Source: Bacteroidales bacterium (lineage in GTDB: Bacteria; Bacteroidota; Bacteroidia; Bacteroidales; F082). From it: DNA of 25,563 bases. Positions 7,637 through 16,103 of this stretch are shown here, piece by piece (the first letter of the stretch is position 1; every line of letters begins with the position of its first letter). The stretch is taken from contig JASBYY010000042.1 of NCBI GenBank assembly GCA_029983675.1, forward strand, positions 1 through 25,563, written 5' to 3'. The notes beneath the pieces are model-generated. The model saw only the letters and a list, made by a program, of their open reading frames with translations. It was not told where the DNA came from and did not search any database. The translations under genes were made by a program, and so were the position numbers.

Positions 7637-7838
7637 AGAAGCTGTTTTGAATAGTTTCGGATTGAGTTGATAGGGAATTTTGAGTACATTTTGTTCATTG
7701 TGGAGTGTGACATAGCGGGCTATGTGAACGAGACAATGGGCGAAATGAGCCAAAAAGACCATCAAATCAACCGAAAACAAAGGAAAAAACCAAAATAATT
7801 CAATAATAACTTTGTTGTAAGAATTCAAAACAGCTTCT
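7637..7838. mobile_element. MITE-like fold-back element with 16-bp terminal inverted repeats
   Basis: Perfect 16-bp inverted repeats (AGAAGCTGTTTTGAAT and its complement) lie at 7637-7652 and 7823-7838. Between them is a long imperfect palindrome. Its centre is ACATAGC-GG-GCTATGT, flanked by CATTGT/ACAATG and then CATTTTG/CGAAATG arms. The element has no coding capacity and fills the gap between two convergent genes, ending 6 bp before the stop codon of the glycosyltransferase gene. The structure suggests a non-autonomous miniature transposable element. It may also act as a two-way transcription stop. No target duplication was identified with certainty. Confidence 0.6.
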
Positions 7839-7844
7839 TAAATG

Positions 7845-9002
7845 TCAGTCTTGGTTTTGTGTGAGCTGACGATATAGATTAACAAGTTTGCTTTCTTCGT
7901 TTTTCCAGTTAAATGCTTCGAGAATAGCCTTTCTTCCGTTCTTGCCCATTTCGATAGCTTCTTCTGGATGGCCGCATAAATATTGGATGGCGTTGGCAAT
8001 ATCGTCCACGTCAGAAGGATTGACGCATATTCCAAAATGATATTTGTCGTTCATCTCTTTAGCGTGGTCTGTGTCAGAAAGAATGACAGGCATTTCCATG
8101 GCCATGTAATCATAAACCTTTGTCGGTAAAGTGTCAATCTGGTCGTATTGGCCTACATGAAGAATGGTAGATGCCCCGATGAAGCATTCATTAAGGACAT
8201 CAATCATGCCTTTTTTATCTAAAAAGCCTCTGTAATCAACTGCGTGAAATTCAGGTAGGCTTTTCAATGTCTTTTCATAAGTCACCGGAAAGAAATTACC
8301 GGCCAGCACGAGTCTTGCCTTGGCTTTGGCTGACGCTTGAACCAATTGTGTGATGCCCCTCGATGCTGTCAATCCGCCAATCATAGCAATAGTGTCGGCT
8401 TTTTTGTCACGCGCAGTAGCCGATGATGTATAGTCTTGCACCTCGGGCATATTTTTGATGAAAACTGTCCTTTTGCATCTGTTTTTGAAATAGTCTTTTC
8501 CGTGTAAGGTGCAGACTTGAACCACAGCATCTAACCGTTTGCAAACGTACTTCTCATATTGCATGTATATGCCGCCGATGATTTTCATCATCCATCCCGG
8601 AACGTGGATGATTTTAATCTTATGAATGTTGTCTTTCAATTGCCATCCATAAAACTCGTGGCTGTCAAAAATAACTTTCTTCCCCGCCTTTTTTAGTTTC
8701 AGACCTATTGGGAGCAATTCGGGTTCATGGAGATGATAGACCTCGGCGTTTTCTTCCAGTGCTTTTTTTAGCAATAGGCGGTTTCTTTTGGTTAGAATCT
8801 CAAGATTGTTTTTGATGGGAGAATGCAGCCATATTCTTTTTACGCCACACTCAACATCGGAATGCTCATGATCTCCGAAACCAATTAATGTGACATCAAA
8901 ACCGTTTGAAGCCAATCCCTTGCACTCTTTTTCAAACACTCTCATGTCGTTCAATTTGTGCTTGGCAGCTAAGTGGCATATTTTAGTTCTTATGATCTCC
9001 AT
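7845..9002 (-). CDS. Glycosyltransferase family 4 protein
   Basis: 385 aa. It has two Rossmann-like halves (GT-B fold). The N-terminal acceptor half contains the HLHEPELLPIGLKLKKAGKK stretch (about residues 89-108) and DSHE typical of this GT4 subgroup. The C-terminal donor half has IGGLTASRGI (about 207-216) and the sugar-nucleotide region TLPTKVYDYMAMEMPVILSD, where the usual E of the ExxxxxxxE pair is an Asp. It probably transfers a sugar from a nucleotide donor to a lipid-linked or surface glycan. Donor and acceptor cannot be read from the sequence. It is the last gene of the leftward glycan operon, 55 nt after the preceding GT4 gene, with the fold-back element just beyond its stop. Confidence 0.85.
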   Translation of the reverse strand: MEIIRTKICHLAAKHKLNDMRVFEKECKGLASNGFDVTLIGFGDHEHSDVECGVKRIWLHSPIKNNLEILTKRNRLLLKKALEENAEVYHLHEPELLPIGLKLKKAGKKVIFDSHEFYGWQLKDNIHKIKIIHVPGWMMKIIGGIYMQYEKYVCKRLDAVVQVCTLHGKDYFKNRCKRTVFIKNMPEVQDYTSSATARDKKADTIAMIGGLTASRGITQLVQASAKAKARLVLAGNFFPVTYEKTLKSLPEFHAVDYRGFLDKKGMIDVLNECFIGASTILHVGQYDQIDTLPTKVYDYMAMEMPVILSDTDHAKEMNDKYHFGICVNPSDVDDIANAIQYLCGHPEEAIEMGKNGRKAILEAFNWKNEESKLVNLYRQLTQNQD

Positions 9003-9057
9003 ATCTGTTTTTCGTTAATACTCTCTTTGGTCTCCTTTCTGTCGATATCCTACCGAA

Positions 9058-10353
9058 TTATCCCATCTGAAAGAGGCTCTCCAATATGGCGGTAAACTCT
9101 TTCGTCAAAGCCTTTCTGGAATATTTCTCTATGCCATTGGCGGGTAAGGCGCATGAATGGAGGTACTTCGAGAACAGGGTCATCAGGTATGTTTTCATCT
9201 TGTCTTTGTCCCGATAATCAATCATGGTGCCCGATTGGGTTTCCTTGAGGATGGTCGCGGCATCACCGTCTTCGGGGCCAATTCCCATGATAGGTCTTCT
9301 GGCTTGTAGGTATTCGTAGAATTTTCCGGTGACAATGCCTTCGGCCTTGTCGAAAAAAGGAATGAGAAGCAGCAATGTGTGCGATTGGCTTTGTGCTTCT
9401 GACATCCTATCGTGGGGGAGATAGGAAACAAACTCGGTGTGACCCAATACACCGTATGTGGAGAGCAAGTCTCTGATACGGTTGTCAATTTGACCGATCA
9501 GCTTTAATTTGAAGTGTTTCGCAAACTCTTGGTTTTCATGGATCAGCTCTCCAATGGCTTCCCATATTGTCGGCGACGTTTTGGGTGGGATGATTCCAAT
9601 ATGAGAAAGCGTAAAACAATCGGATTCATATCCGGTGTGATTACAATCTCCGTCAAAGCCATTGGTGACTACGGCCATGTCTTTGGCTCCAATCTTTTTC
9701 AACCCTAAGGCGCAATGGGGACTGACGGTAACCACCTTGTCTGCCTTTTGTAGCACTGTTTTTTCTAACCGACATTGTTTTTGATGCGCCCGACGGGTCA
9801 GTTTCAAGTCGTCGTAATAATAGATTTCCGTCCAAGGGTCTCTGAAGTCTGCCACCCACGGAATATTGAAATATTTCTTCAACTGCAAGGCGATCAGGTG
9901 CATGGAGTGGGGCGGGCCGGTGCTGATAATGGCATCCACAGGATGGGTTTTCAAGTATTTTTTCAAAAACCTGACGGAAGGACGAATCCATAGGCATCGG
10001 GCATCGGGGATGAACAGATTGCCTCGAATCCAGATGCTGAGGTTCTCTTTCCAGCCTTTTTTCTGCTTGCCTTCGTTGATGAACCCGGCTTTGACTTTCT
10101 CGCTTTTTTTGATGCCGAGAAACTTTTTGTAAAAAGAATAGGGTTCAAAAATGTGGCGACGGATAACTTCTGCTTCAGGCGGCACGTCTTTTTCCAATGA
10201 CAAATCTTCCACAGGATATTCGGCGTCTTTTGCCGTGTAGATTACCGGCTGCCAGCCGTTTTCAGGCAGGTATTTCGACATTTTCAGCCAGCGTTGCACG
10301 CCGGATCCGCCGGAGGGCGGCCAGTAATAGGTGATGATCAGAACCCTTTTCAT
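9058..10353 (-). CDS. Glycosyltransferase family 4 protein
   Basis: 431 aa from the ATG at 10353. The frame stays open to 10461, but that extension lies inside the upstream gene and reads as non-protein-like. MKRVLIITYYWPPSGGSGVQRW is a textbook N-terminus for this GT4 group. The chosen ATG overlaps the upstream TGA as ATGA, indicating coupling. The acceptor half includes ISTGPPHSMHLIALQLKK. The donor half has VTVSPHCALGLKKIG, VTNGFDGD and EGIVTGKFYEYLQARRPIMG. Sugar and acceptor are unknown. Coupling to the YfhO-type membrane gene suggests the two act on the same glycan or glycolipid. Confidence 0.88.
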   Translation of the reverse strand: MKRVLIITYYWPPSGGSGVQRWLKMSKYLPENGWQPVIYTAKDAEYPVEDLSLEKDVPPEAEVIRRHIFEPYSFYKKFLGIKKSEKVKAGFINEGKQKKGWKENLSIWIRGNLFIPDARCLWIRPSVRFLKKYLKTHPVDAIISTGPPHSMHLIALQLKKYFNIPWVADFRDPWTEIYYYDDLKLTRRAHQKQCRLEKTVLQKADKVVTVSPHCALGLKKIGAKDMAVVTNGFDGDCNHTGYESDCFTLSHIGIIPPKTSPTIWEAIGELIHENQEFAKHFKLKLIGQIDNRIRDLLSTYGVLGHTEFVSYLPHDRMSEAQSQSHTLLLLIPFFDKAEGIVTGKFYEYLQARRPIMGIGPEDGDAATILKETQSGTMIDYRDKDKMKTYLMTLFSKYLHSCALPANGIEKYSRKALTKEFTAILESLFQMG

Positions 10354-12854
10354 GCTTCTGCTTTCCCGACTTTCGACTTCAACGATAGAAACAGGGCTGC
10401 AATAGCTCCAAGAATGAGTATCAGCGAGCTGGCGAAGGAAATGGTATTGCCTACTTTCCATGCCTTAGGTTCGTAACGCATGACGATGTCGTGTTGACCG
10501 GCAGGGACAATCGTGCTGCGAAGGAAATAGTTGGCGCGAAGCAAGGGATGCTCGGTGCCGTCAATGGTCATCGTCCATCCTTTGCTGGTCCAGACTTCCG
10601 AAAAAACGACGAGTTTGTCTTCAGGAGCGCTAAAGCGGTAGCTCACTTGGTTGGGCTTGTAGTCTGTCATCTCGATTTGTCCCCTTAGGCTGTCGTTCGG
10701 CGAGTAGGTGCCGACAGCAGCCGAAAACGACTTGTTCAGGATGGCCGTTGTCTGTACGTCGGTCGTTCCGATGGCGTCGATTTCTTCATTCGGAGTGTCT
10801 ACCCACTTGATATTGTTTGCAATCCACGCATTTCCAAAGGCTTGCGTGTTTTGAAGGGCGGGCTGGTTGGGATCGAAGATGATGTATTTCGTGTTGAGCA
10901 TGTTCAAAACGGTCTGCTGTTTCATGCCTTGCTCAAGATCTGCGGGTGTGGCAATGTTCTGGAATATGGTTCCAAATCTTCTTACTTCGGGTGAGAGATA
11001 TTGAGATATGACATCTTGATAACGTTGAAGCTTTGCGCCGTGGTAACCGCCAACCGACTTATGGAAATAGGAGGTGCTGGCATCGTTGAACACGTCTTTT
11101 GTGAGGTTGAGCACGCGGTAGTCAAGGGTTTTGTCCTGCAAAATGCTTTCGTCGGCCTTGCTCGCAACAAAAGGTGTATCATGTTGCCGTTTCGAGATGA
11201 AGTTGTCTTTGTTCAGGTAACGCTTGTCGATGGGGAACATGTCAATGAGAACCAAAACGATCAGCGTGGCGGTGGCAATGGTCGTATTGACTTTGCCTTT
11301 CGCATAAAGCAACAGGGTGGCGGCGGCCAAGGTGATGAAGATAAAGCTTCGGATGGCGTCCTGGCGGAAAATACCCATGCGGACTTTCTCCAACTGCTCG
11401 GCAAACGACTGGTACATGGTCCCGTCTTTTCCCGACATCAGTTCGTTAAATTGCGCAGCTTCAGCTTGGCTGAGGAAATTGAAAAACACATTGGGCATGA
11501 TGAAAAACAGCAGACACAACCCGCCGGTTAATCCGAACGAGAGGTAGAAGTATTTCATATTGGCTTTCATGTGTTCTGGATGCTTGATGATTTCCGAAAG
11601 TCCCAAAAGGGCGAGCAGGGGTATGGTGACCTCGGTGATGACCAAGGTCATGGAAACGGCGCGAAACTTGCTGTAGCCGGGAACAAAATCGAGGAAGAAA
11701 TCGGTGAATCCCATGAAATTCTTACCCCAACTCAACAGAATGGACAAAAGCGTTGCAGCCAGCAGTGCCCATTTTAGCTTGCCTTTGACTACAAAAGCGC
11801 CGAGGATGAACAGAAAAACGATGATGGCACCGGCATAAACGGGGCCGCTGGTCATGGGCTGGTCGCCCCAATAAGCGTTTTGTTGGGCTATGGCGCTGCG
11901 GAAACGCGCATCGGCTTTGTCGAGGGCTTTGTTGGTGTTGCCGATTTGAGCGGTCGCTCCGCCTTTGGCATTTGGAATCATCAGGCTCCATGTCTCCCCG
12001 ATGCCGTAGCTCCATTGGGTGATGTAATCGCGTTCGAGTCCCGTGGTGGAACTGCTGCCGGATCTGCCTGTCAAAATCGGTTTGCCACGCATGGTTTCCT
12101 TGCCAAACTCATAGTTGGCATAAAGGCTTGTCGAACAGGTCAGGATGCCGATGATGGCAGCTATGGCGAGCATACCGCTTGCCTTGAAGAAATGGGGCAG
12201 CTTTTTTTCTTTGATGTCGCCAATAAACTCTGCAATAACGAGAATTGCAACGATGAGCAGCAGATAATAAGTGATTTGAAGGTGTCCTGCCCTGATTTGC
12301 AAGGCAAGGGCGATGGCGGTGAGCAGTGCGCCCCACAGGTATTTCCCTTTGTAGGTGAGCAGGATGCCGGCGATGACGGGCGCCATGAAAGCCATAGCCA
12401 TGGCTTTGGAGTTGTGTCCGGCTCCGATGATGATATACAGGTAGGAGGTCAGGCCGTAGGCAAGCGCCCCGATGACACTGACCCAGATGCCCACGTCGAG
12501 CACCAAAAGCAGTATGAAAAAACCTAATATGCTAATGAACACAGCTCCAATGGGGTGAGGGAATCCAAGACTCAAAATGCGGTTGACGTAAGTCATCAGG
12601 TTGCTATTTTGCGACACGGAGATGTTCCAAGTCGGCATACCGCCAAACATGGAATTGGTCCAAAGGGTTTGCTCTCCCGTGCTTTCCCTGAAATCGACGG
12701 TTTCCTTCGCCATACCCTTGTACATTTCAATGTCGTGCTGCTTGATGCGTTTGCCTTGCAAGATGGGCGAGAAATAAACCAAGGTGATGAGCGCAAAGCC
12801 GAGTATGGCGATGGCAATTTGAAGGGCAGGTCTGTTTTTTAGCGGTTTTTTCAT
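10350..12854 (-). CDS. YfhO-family polytopic membrane protein (GT-C-like)
   Basis: 834 aa. A transmembrane segment at about residues 12-32 is followed by a periplasmic loop with the conserved KRIKQHDIEMYKGMAKE region. Further membrane helices fill roughly residues 100-250 and 320-520, a soluble region runs to about 800, and a final helix lies near 805-825. The pattern and the early acidic/His motif match YfhO proteins, which are thought to be GT-C-type enzymes using polyprenyl-phosphate sugars, for example to glycosylate lipoteichoic acid in Gram-positives. In Bacteroidetes the acceptor is unknown. It starts 18 nt after the small DUF4834-like gene and overlaps the next glycosyltransferase gene by 4 nt. 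Confidence 0.85.
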   Translation of the reverse strand: MKKPLKNRPALQIAIAILGFALITLVYFSPILQGKRIKQHDIEMYKGMAKETVDFRESTGEQTLWTNSMFGGMPTWNISVSQNSNLMTYVNRILSLGFPHPIGAVFISILGFFILLLVLDVGIWVSVIGALAYGLTSYLYIIIGAGHNSKAMAMAFMAPVIAGILLTYKGKYLWGALLTAIALALQIRAGHLQITYYLLLIVAILVIAEFIGDIKEKKLPHFFKASGMLAIAAIIGILTCSTSLYANYEFGKETMRGKPILTGRSGSSSTTGLERDYITQWSYGIGETWSLMIPNAKGGATAQIGNTNKALDKADARFRSAIAQQNAYWGDQPMTSGPVYAGAIIVFLFILGAFVVKGKLKWALLAATLLSILLSWGKNFMGFTDFFLDFVPGYSKFRAVSMTLVITEVTIPLLALLGLSEIIKHPEHMKANMKYFYLSFGLTGGLCLLFFIMPNVFFNFLSQAEAAQFNELMSGKDGTMYQSFAEQLEKVRMGIFRQDAIRSFIFITLAAATLLLYAKGKVNTTIATATLIVLVLIDMFPIDKRYLNKDNFISKRQHDTPFVASKADESILQDKTLDYRVLNLTKDVFNDASTSYFHKSVGGYHGAKLQRYQDVISQYLSPEVRRFGTIFQNIATPADLEQGMKQQTVLNMLNTKYIIFDPNQPALQNTQAFGNAWIANNIKWVDTPNEEIDAIGTTDVQTTAILNKSFSAAVGTYSPNDSLRGQIEMTDYKPNQVSYRFSAPEDKLVVFSEVWTSKGWTMTIDGTEHPLLRANYFLRSTIVPAGQHDIVMRYEPKAWKVGNTISFASSLILILGAIAALFLSLKSKVGKAEA

Positions 12855-12872
12855 AAAGCTTTGCTGTTGACG

Positions 12873-13091
12873 TTATTCTATTTCTTCGTAGTCGGTGTAT
12901 TCCCCAATGTTGGGGTTCACACGCTGTCGCTGTTTGCTATGTGTAATGCTGACGTCGCCTTCCTCAGGTTTTTTGTCATCGCTTTTCCGAAAGCCGTTGC
13001 GCACTCGTTTCCCGAAAAGAAACAAGGAAAACAACGCAATGACAGGCAGGGCGATGAAAATAATGAGGATGAAAAACAATAGTCCGAGCAT
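12873..13091 (-). CDS. Small single-span membrane protein, DUF4834-like
   Basis: 72 aa. A strongly hydrophobic N-terminal helix (about residues 2-27) is followed by a basic stretch (FGKRVRNGFRK) and a charged cytoplasmic tail ending GEYTDYEEIE. This layout and the acidic EYxDYEE terminus match the DUF4834 family of small Bacteroidetes membrane proteins. The function is unknown. It is the first gene of the leftward glycan operon, 18 nt before the YfhO gene, with a promoter element at 13114-13121. The family name is from memory of the pattern and would need a profile search. Confidence 0.7.
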   Translation of the reverse strand: MLGLLFFILIIFIALPVIALFSLFLFGKRVRNGFRKSDDKKPEEGDVSITHSKQRQRVNPNIGEYTDYEEIE

Positions 13092-13113
13092 TGAAGATGA
13101 TTATTTTGTGTTG

Positions 13114-13121
13114 CAAAAATA
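13114..13121 (-). promoter_or_regulatory. Promoter -7 element for the leftward glycan operon
   Basis: The minus strand reads TATTTTTG then C, matching TAnnTTTG. It lies 22 nt upstream of the DUF4834-like ATG at 13091. No convincing -33 box is seen. Confidence 0.55.
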
Positions 13122-13181
13122 CGATTTTTTATGATGCATGGTGTCGGAGCAAATTATGTCGCGATGTTCATGATATTTCAC

Positions 13182-13189
13182 TATTTTTG
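13182..13189 (+). promoter_or_regulatory. Promoter -7 element for hddA
   Basis: TATTTTTG matches TAnnTTTG and lies 22 nt before the ATG at 13212. Together with the element at 13114-13121 it forms a compact divergent promoter region for the two glycan operons. Confidence 0.55.
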
Positions 13190-13211
13190 TACTTTCAAAA
13201 ACAAGAGGAAA

Positions 13212-14243
13212 ATGATTATTAGAAGTAAAGCGCCTTTGCGTTTGGGCTTGGCAGGCGGGGGCAGCGATGTGTCGCCCTACAACGACATGTATGGAGGATA
13301 TGTGCTCAATGCCACTATTAATATGTACGCGCATTGTACGATTGAGGAAGCCGATAATGGAAAAATCATCTTGTGTGCTTCTGATATGAATATGCAGGAA
13401 ACGTTTGAAGTTGCCGATAATCTGCCTGTCAATGGCAAACTGAACCTTCACAAGGGTGTTTATAATCATTTGGTACGAAACGGATTAATACAGCCGCGGG
13501 CGTTTAGCATGACCACTTATTCCGATGCGCCCGTAGGGAGTGGGTTAGGCTCGTCATCGACCATGGTGGTGTGTATTCTGAAGGCTTTTGTGGAATGGTA
13601 TGGTTTGCCAATGGGAGACTACGAGATAGCACAGATGGCCTACGTCATCGAACGCATCGACCTTGGATTGAACGGCGGAAAACAGGATCAGTTTGCGGCT
13701 GCTTTCGGAGGATTCAACTTTATGGAGTTCATGAAGGACAATCAGGTGATTGTCAATCCGCTTCGCGTGAAACGATGGATCGTTGACGAGTTTGAGGCTT
13801 CCATGTTGTTGTATTATACGGGCATTTCGCGTTCTTCGGCGCAAATTATCGATGAACAGAAGAAAAACACTTCTTCTGGCAACGTTGATGCCATTGAAGC
13901 CATGCATAAAATCAAGCAGAGCGCAGTGGATTTGAAAACGGCATTGTTGTTGGGCGATATGCCGCGTTTTGCTCGCATCTTTGGCGAGGCATGGGAAAAC
14001 AAGAAAAAAATGGCTTCCGCCATCACCAACAATGTCATCCAGCATGTTTTTGATGTGGCCATGTCTTCAGGTGCATTGGCGGGCAAGGTGAGTGGCGCTG
14101 GCGGTGGGGGCTTCATTATTTTTCTGACGGAGCCGCGCAATAAATACGGTTTGATTAAAGCCTTGGAAAAACTTGATGGTAAAGTGATGAATTTTCAGTT
14201 TAGCGAAGGAGGAACCCATGGATGGAAGATTTTCGACAAGTGA
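13212..14243 (+). CDS. hddA: D-glycero-alpha-D-manno-heptose 7-phosphate kinase (GHMP kinase, HddA-like)
   Basis: 343 aa from the ATG at 13212, which has a weak AGAGGA ribosome site and follows the promoter element. The frame is open back to 13131, but that part spans the promoter. It phosphorylates heptose 7-phosphate at C1 with ATP. GHMP kinase motifs are present: substrate motif APLRLGLAGGGSDVSPY near residue 7, ATP-binding motif 2 PVGSGLGSSST near 104-114, and motif 3 KVSGAGGGGF near 294-303. Adjacent hddC, overlapping by 26 nt, supports the heptose assignment over fucose or galactose kinases. Together they supply GDP-D-glycero-alpha-D-manno-heptose. The isomerase gmhA and the phosphatase gmhB of this route are not in the window. 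Confidence 0.85.
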   Translation: MIIRSKAPLRLGLAGGGSDVSPYNDMYGGYVLNATINMYAHCTIEEADNGKIILCASDMNMQETFEVADNLPVNGKLNLHKGVYNHLVRNGLIQPRAFSMTTYSDAPVGSGLGSSSTMVVCILKAFVEWYGLPMGDYEIAQMAYVIERIDLGLNGGKQDQFAAAFGGFNFMEFMKDNQVIVNPLRVKRWIVDEFEASMLLYYTGISRSSAQIIDEQKKNTSSGNVDAIEAMHKIKQSAVDLKTALLLGDMPRFARIFGEAWENKKKMASAITNNVIQHVFDVAMSSGALAGKVSGAGGGGFIIFLTEPRNKYGLIKALEKLDGKVMNFQFSEGGTHGWKIFDK

Positions 14244-14955
14244 ACCGCTGAATGCCGTTATTCTTGCGGGGGGATTGGGTACCAGACTTCGGTCGGTGCT
14301 CACCGATCTTCCCAAATGCATGGCGCCGGTTTGTGGAAAACCGTTCCTGCATTATTTGCTGAGTTATGTTTCACGGTTCCCTTTCTCTAAGGTCGTGTTA
14401 TCGGTTGGCTATCTGCCTGAAACCATTTTTGATTGGATCGACAAAAATGCAGGTGCATTTCCGTTTACCATTGAATATGCAGTGGAGGAAACGCCTTTGG
14501 GGACAGGAGGAGGTGTGAAAAAAGCATTGGGCAAGTGTGATTCCGAAACGGTGGCCGTGCTGAATGGCGATACCTATTATAATATTAATATGGATGCATT
14601 CTGTGATGCGCATGAGGCAGGAGGAAAACCAATCTCGCTATCGTTGAAGCCGATGCAGGACTTTGACCGCTATGGGAACGTGGAGATGAATGCCGATGGG
14701 CTTGTTATCGGGTTTTGCGAAAAGAAGTATTGCAAACAGGGTCTTGTCAACGGCGGTGTTTATCTATTAAACCGAAAGGGGTTGCTTGATTCCATGCCGG
14801 AAAAGTTTTCGTTTGAGACTGATTTCTTACAGCCGCAGGCAACGATGGGGAAGGTGAACGGCTTTGTGAACGATGCTTATTTTATTGATATCGGCATACC
14901 GGTTGATTATGAGAGGGCGAATCGTGAATTTGAGAATTTTGAAACTTTAGTGTAG
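14218..14955 (+). CDS. hddC: D-glycero-alpha-D-manno-heptose 1-phosphate guanylyltransferase (HddC-like nucleotidyltransferase)
   Basis: 245 aa. It joins a sugar 1-phosphate and a nucleoside triphosphate to give a nucleotide sugar. The family signature LAGGLGTRLRSVLTDLPKCM is near residues 17-36, the lysine of CGKPFL follows, and VLNGDTYYN (about 117-125) carries the metal-binding Asp. The start at 14218 lies inside the end of hddA and is preceded by a strong AAGGAGG Shine-Dalgarno, unusual for Bacteroidetes, which helps re-initiation at the overlap. GTP/heptose specificity is inferred from the hddA neighbour. By sequence alone it could be another mannose- or glucose-1-phosphate nucleotidyltransferase. 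Confidence 0.8.
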   Translation: MDGRFSTSEPLNAVILAGGLGTRLRSVLTDLPKCMAPVCGKPFLHYLLSYVSRFPFSKVVLSVGYLPETIFDWIDKNAGAFPFTIEYAVEETPLGTGGGVKKALGKCDSETVAVLNGDTYYNINMDAFCDAHEAGGKPISLSLKPMQDFDRYGNVEMNADGLVIGFCEKKYCKQGLVNGGVYLLNRKGLLDSMPEKFSFETDFLQPQATMGKVNGFVNDAYFIDIGIPVDYERANREFENFETLV

Positions 14956-14957
14956 TA

Positions 14958-16103
14958 ATGATGAAAAAAATGGTGTTAGTAGGCCCGGCACATCCATATC
15001 GTGGAGGTCTCGCCGTGTATGATGAGCGTATTGTCAAGCAGTTTCAGGACGAAGGCTGGGAGGTTGAAATAATCACTTTTACGGTGCAATATCCCGCTTT
15101 TTTGTTCCCGGGGAAGACCCAGTTTTCTACAGCACCGAAACCTGAGAACCTGAAAATCACCCGGATGTTAAATTCCATCAATCCGTTCAGTTGGATAAAA
15201 ACAGGACGAAAAATCAGAAGAGGGGATTATGATCTGGTATTGACAAAATATTGGTTGCCTTTCATGGCGCCATGCCTTGGAAAAGTGCTTCGCATTGCTC
15301 GAAAAAACAAGAAAACCACAGCCATAAGTATTCTCGATAATGTCATACCTCACGAACATCATTTTGGTGATAGAATGCTGACACGCTATTTCGTTCGTTC
15401 AGCAGATGGCTTTGTGGCCATGTCTCAGTCTGTCCTGAATGATTTGCGCTTGTTCGACAAACAGAAACCTGTCGCATTTTGTCCTCATCCGCTGTTTGAC
15501 AATTTTGGTGAGAAAATAAGTCGCGATCAAGCCTTACAAAACCTTAATCTTGATAAGGACTGCCGCTATTTGCTGTTCTTTGGATTGGTGCGTGCCTACA
15601 AGGGGCTGGATTGGCTGATTGAAGCCTTTGCCGACAAGCGATTGCGTTCTTATCCGGTGAAGCTGATTGTTGCAGGAGAGTTTTACGATGACAAGAAACC
15701 TTATTTGGACCGTATTGCCGCGCATCAACTCACGGATAAGGTAATAGTGTATGACGAGTTCATTCCCGATGCCAAGGTCAGGGATTTCTTCAATGCTTGT
15801 GATTTGGTGGTTCAGCCTTACAAAACAGCCACCCAGAGCGGCATCACTCAGATTGCCTATCATTTTGAAAAGCCCATGCTTGTGACTAATGTTGGCGGCT
15901 TGGGCGAAATTGTGCCGGATGGCAAGGTGGGCTATGCCGTGCATCCCGATGCGAAAAGCATTGCCGATGCCTTGGTGGATTTCTTTGCCAACCACAGGCA
16001 GGACGACTTCAAGCAAGGGATTCTGTCGGAAAAGGAAAAGTATTCATGGTCGAGGATGTCGGCGGCTATACAATCGTTGTTCACTACTGAAAAAAAGAAA
16101 TGA
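14958..16103 (+). CDS. Glycosyltransferase family 4 protein
   Basis: 381 aa, GT-B fold. The N-terminus MVLVGPAHPYRGGLAVYDER has the usual glycine-rich acceptor loop. The donor half shows LLFFGLVRAYKGLDWLIEAF (about residues 197-216) and the nucleotide-sugar block KTATQSGITQIAYHFEKPML (about 285-304). It starts 2 nt after hddC and overlaps the next gene as ATGA, so it belongs to the heptose operon. It may use the GDP-heptose made by its neighbours, but this is only inferred. There are two adjacent ATGs (14958 and 14961). Confidence 0.88.
   Translation: MMKKMVLVGPAHPYRGGLAVYDERIVKQFQDEGWEVEIITFTVQYPAFLFPGKTQFSTAPKPENLKITRMLNSINPFSWIKTGRKIRRGDYDLVLTKYWLPFMAPCLGKVLRIARKNKKTTAISILDNVIPHEHHFGDRMLTRYFVRSADGFVAMSQSVLNDLRLFDKQKPVAFCPHPLFDNFGEKISRDQALQNLNLDKDCRYLLFFGLVRAYKGLDWLIEAFADKRLRSYPVKLIVAGEFYDDKKPYLDRIAAHQLTDKVIVYDEFIPDAKVRDFFNACDLVVQPYKTATQSGITQIAYHFEKPMLVTNVGGLGEIVPDGKVGYAVHPDAKSIADALVDFFANHRQDDFKQGILSEKEKYSWSRMSAAIQSLFTTEKKK

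Noticed and set aside
10354..10461. 36-codon N-terminal extension of the second GT4 gene
   Set aside because: The extension lies inside the YfhO gene, and the classic N-terminus MKRVLIITYYWPPSGG follows at the ATGA overlap.
13131..13211. 27-codon N-terminal extension of hddA
   Set aside because: It covers the divergent promoter region including TATTTTTG at 13182. The GHMP kinase starts normally at MIIRSKAPLRLG.
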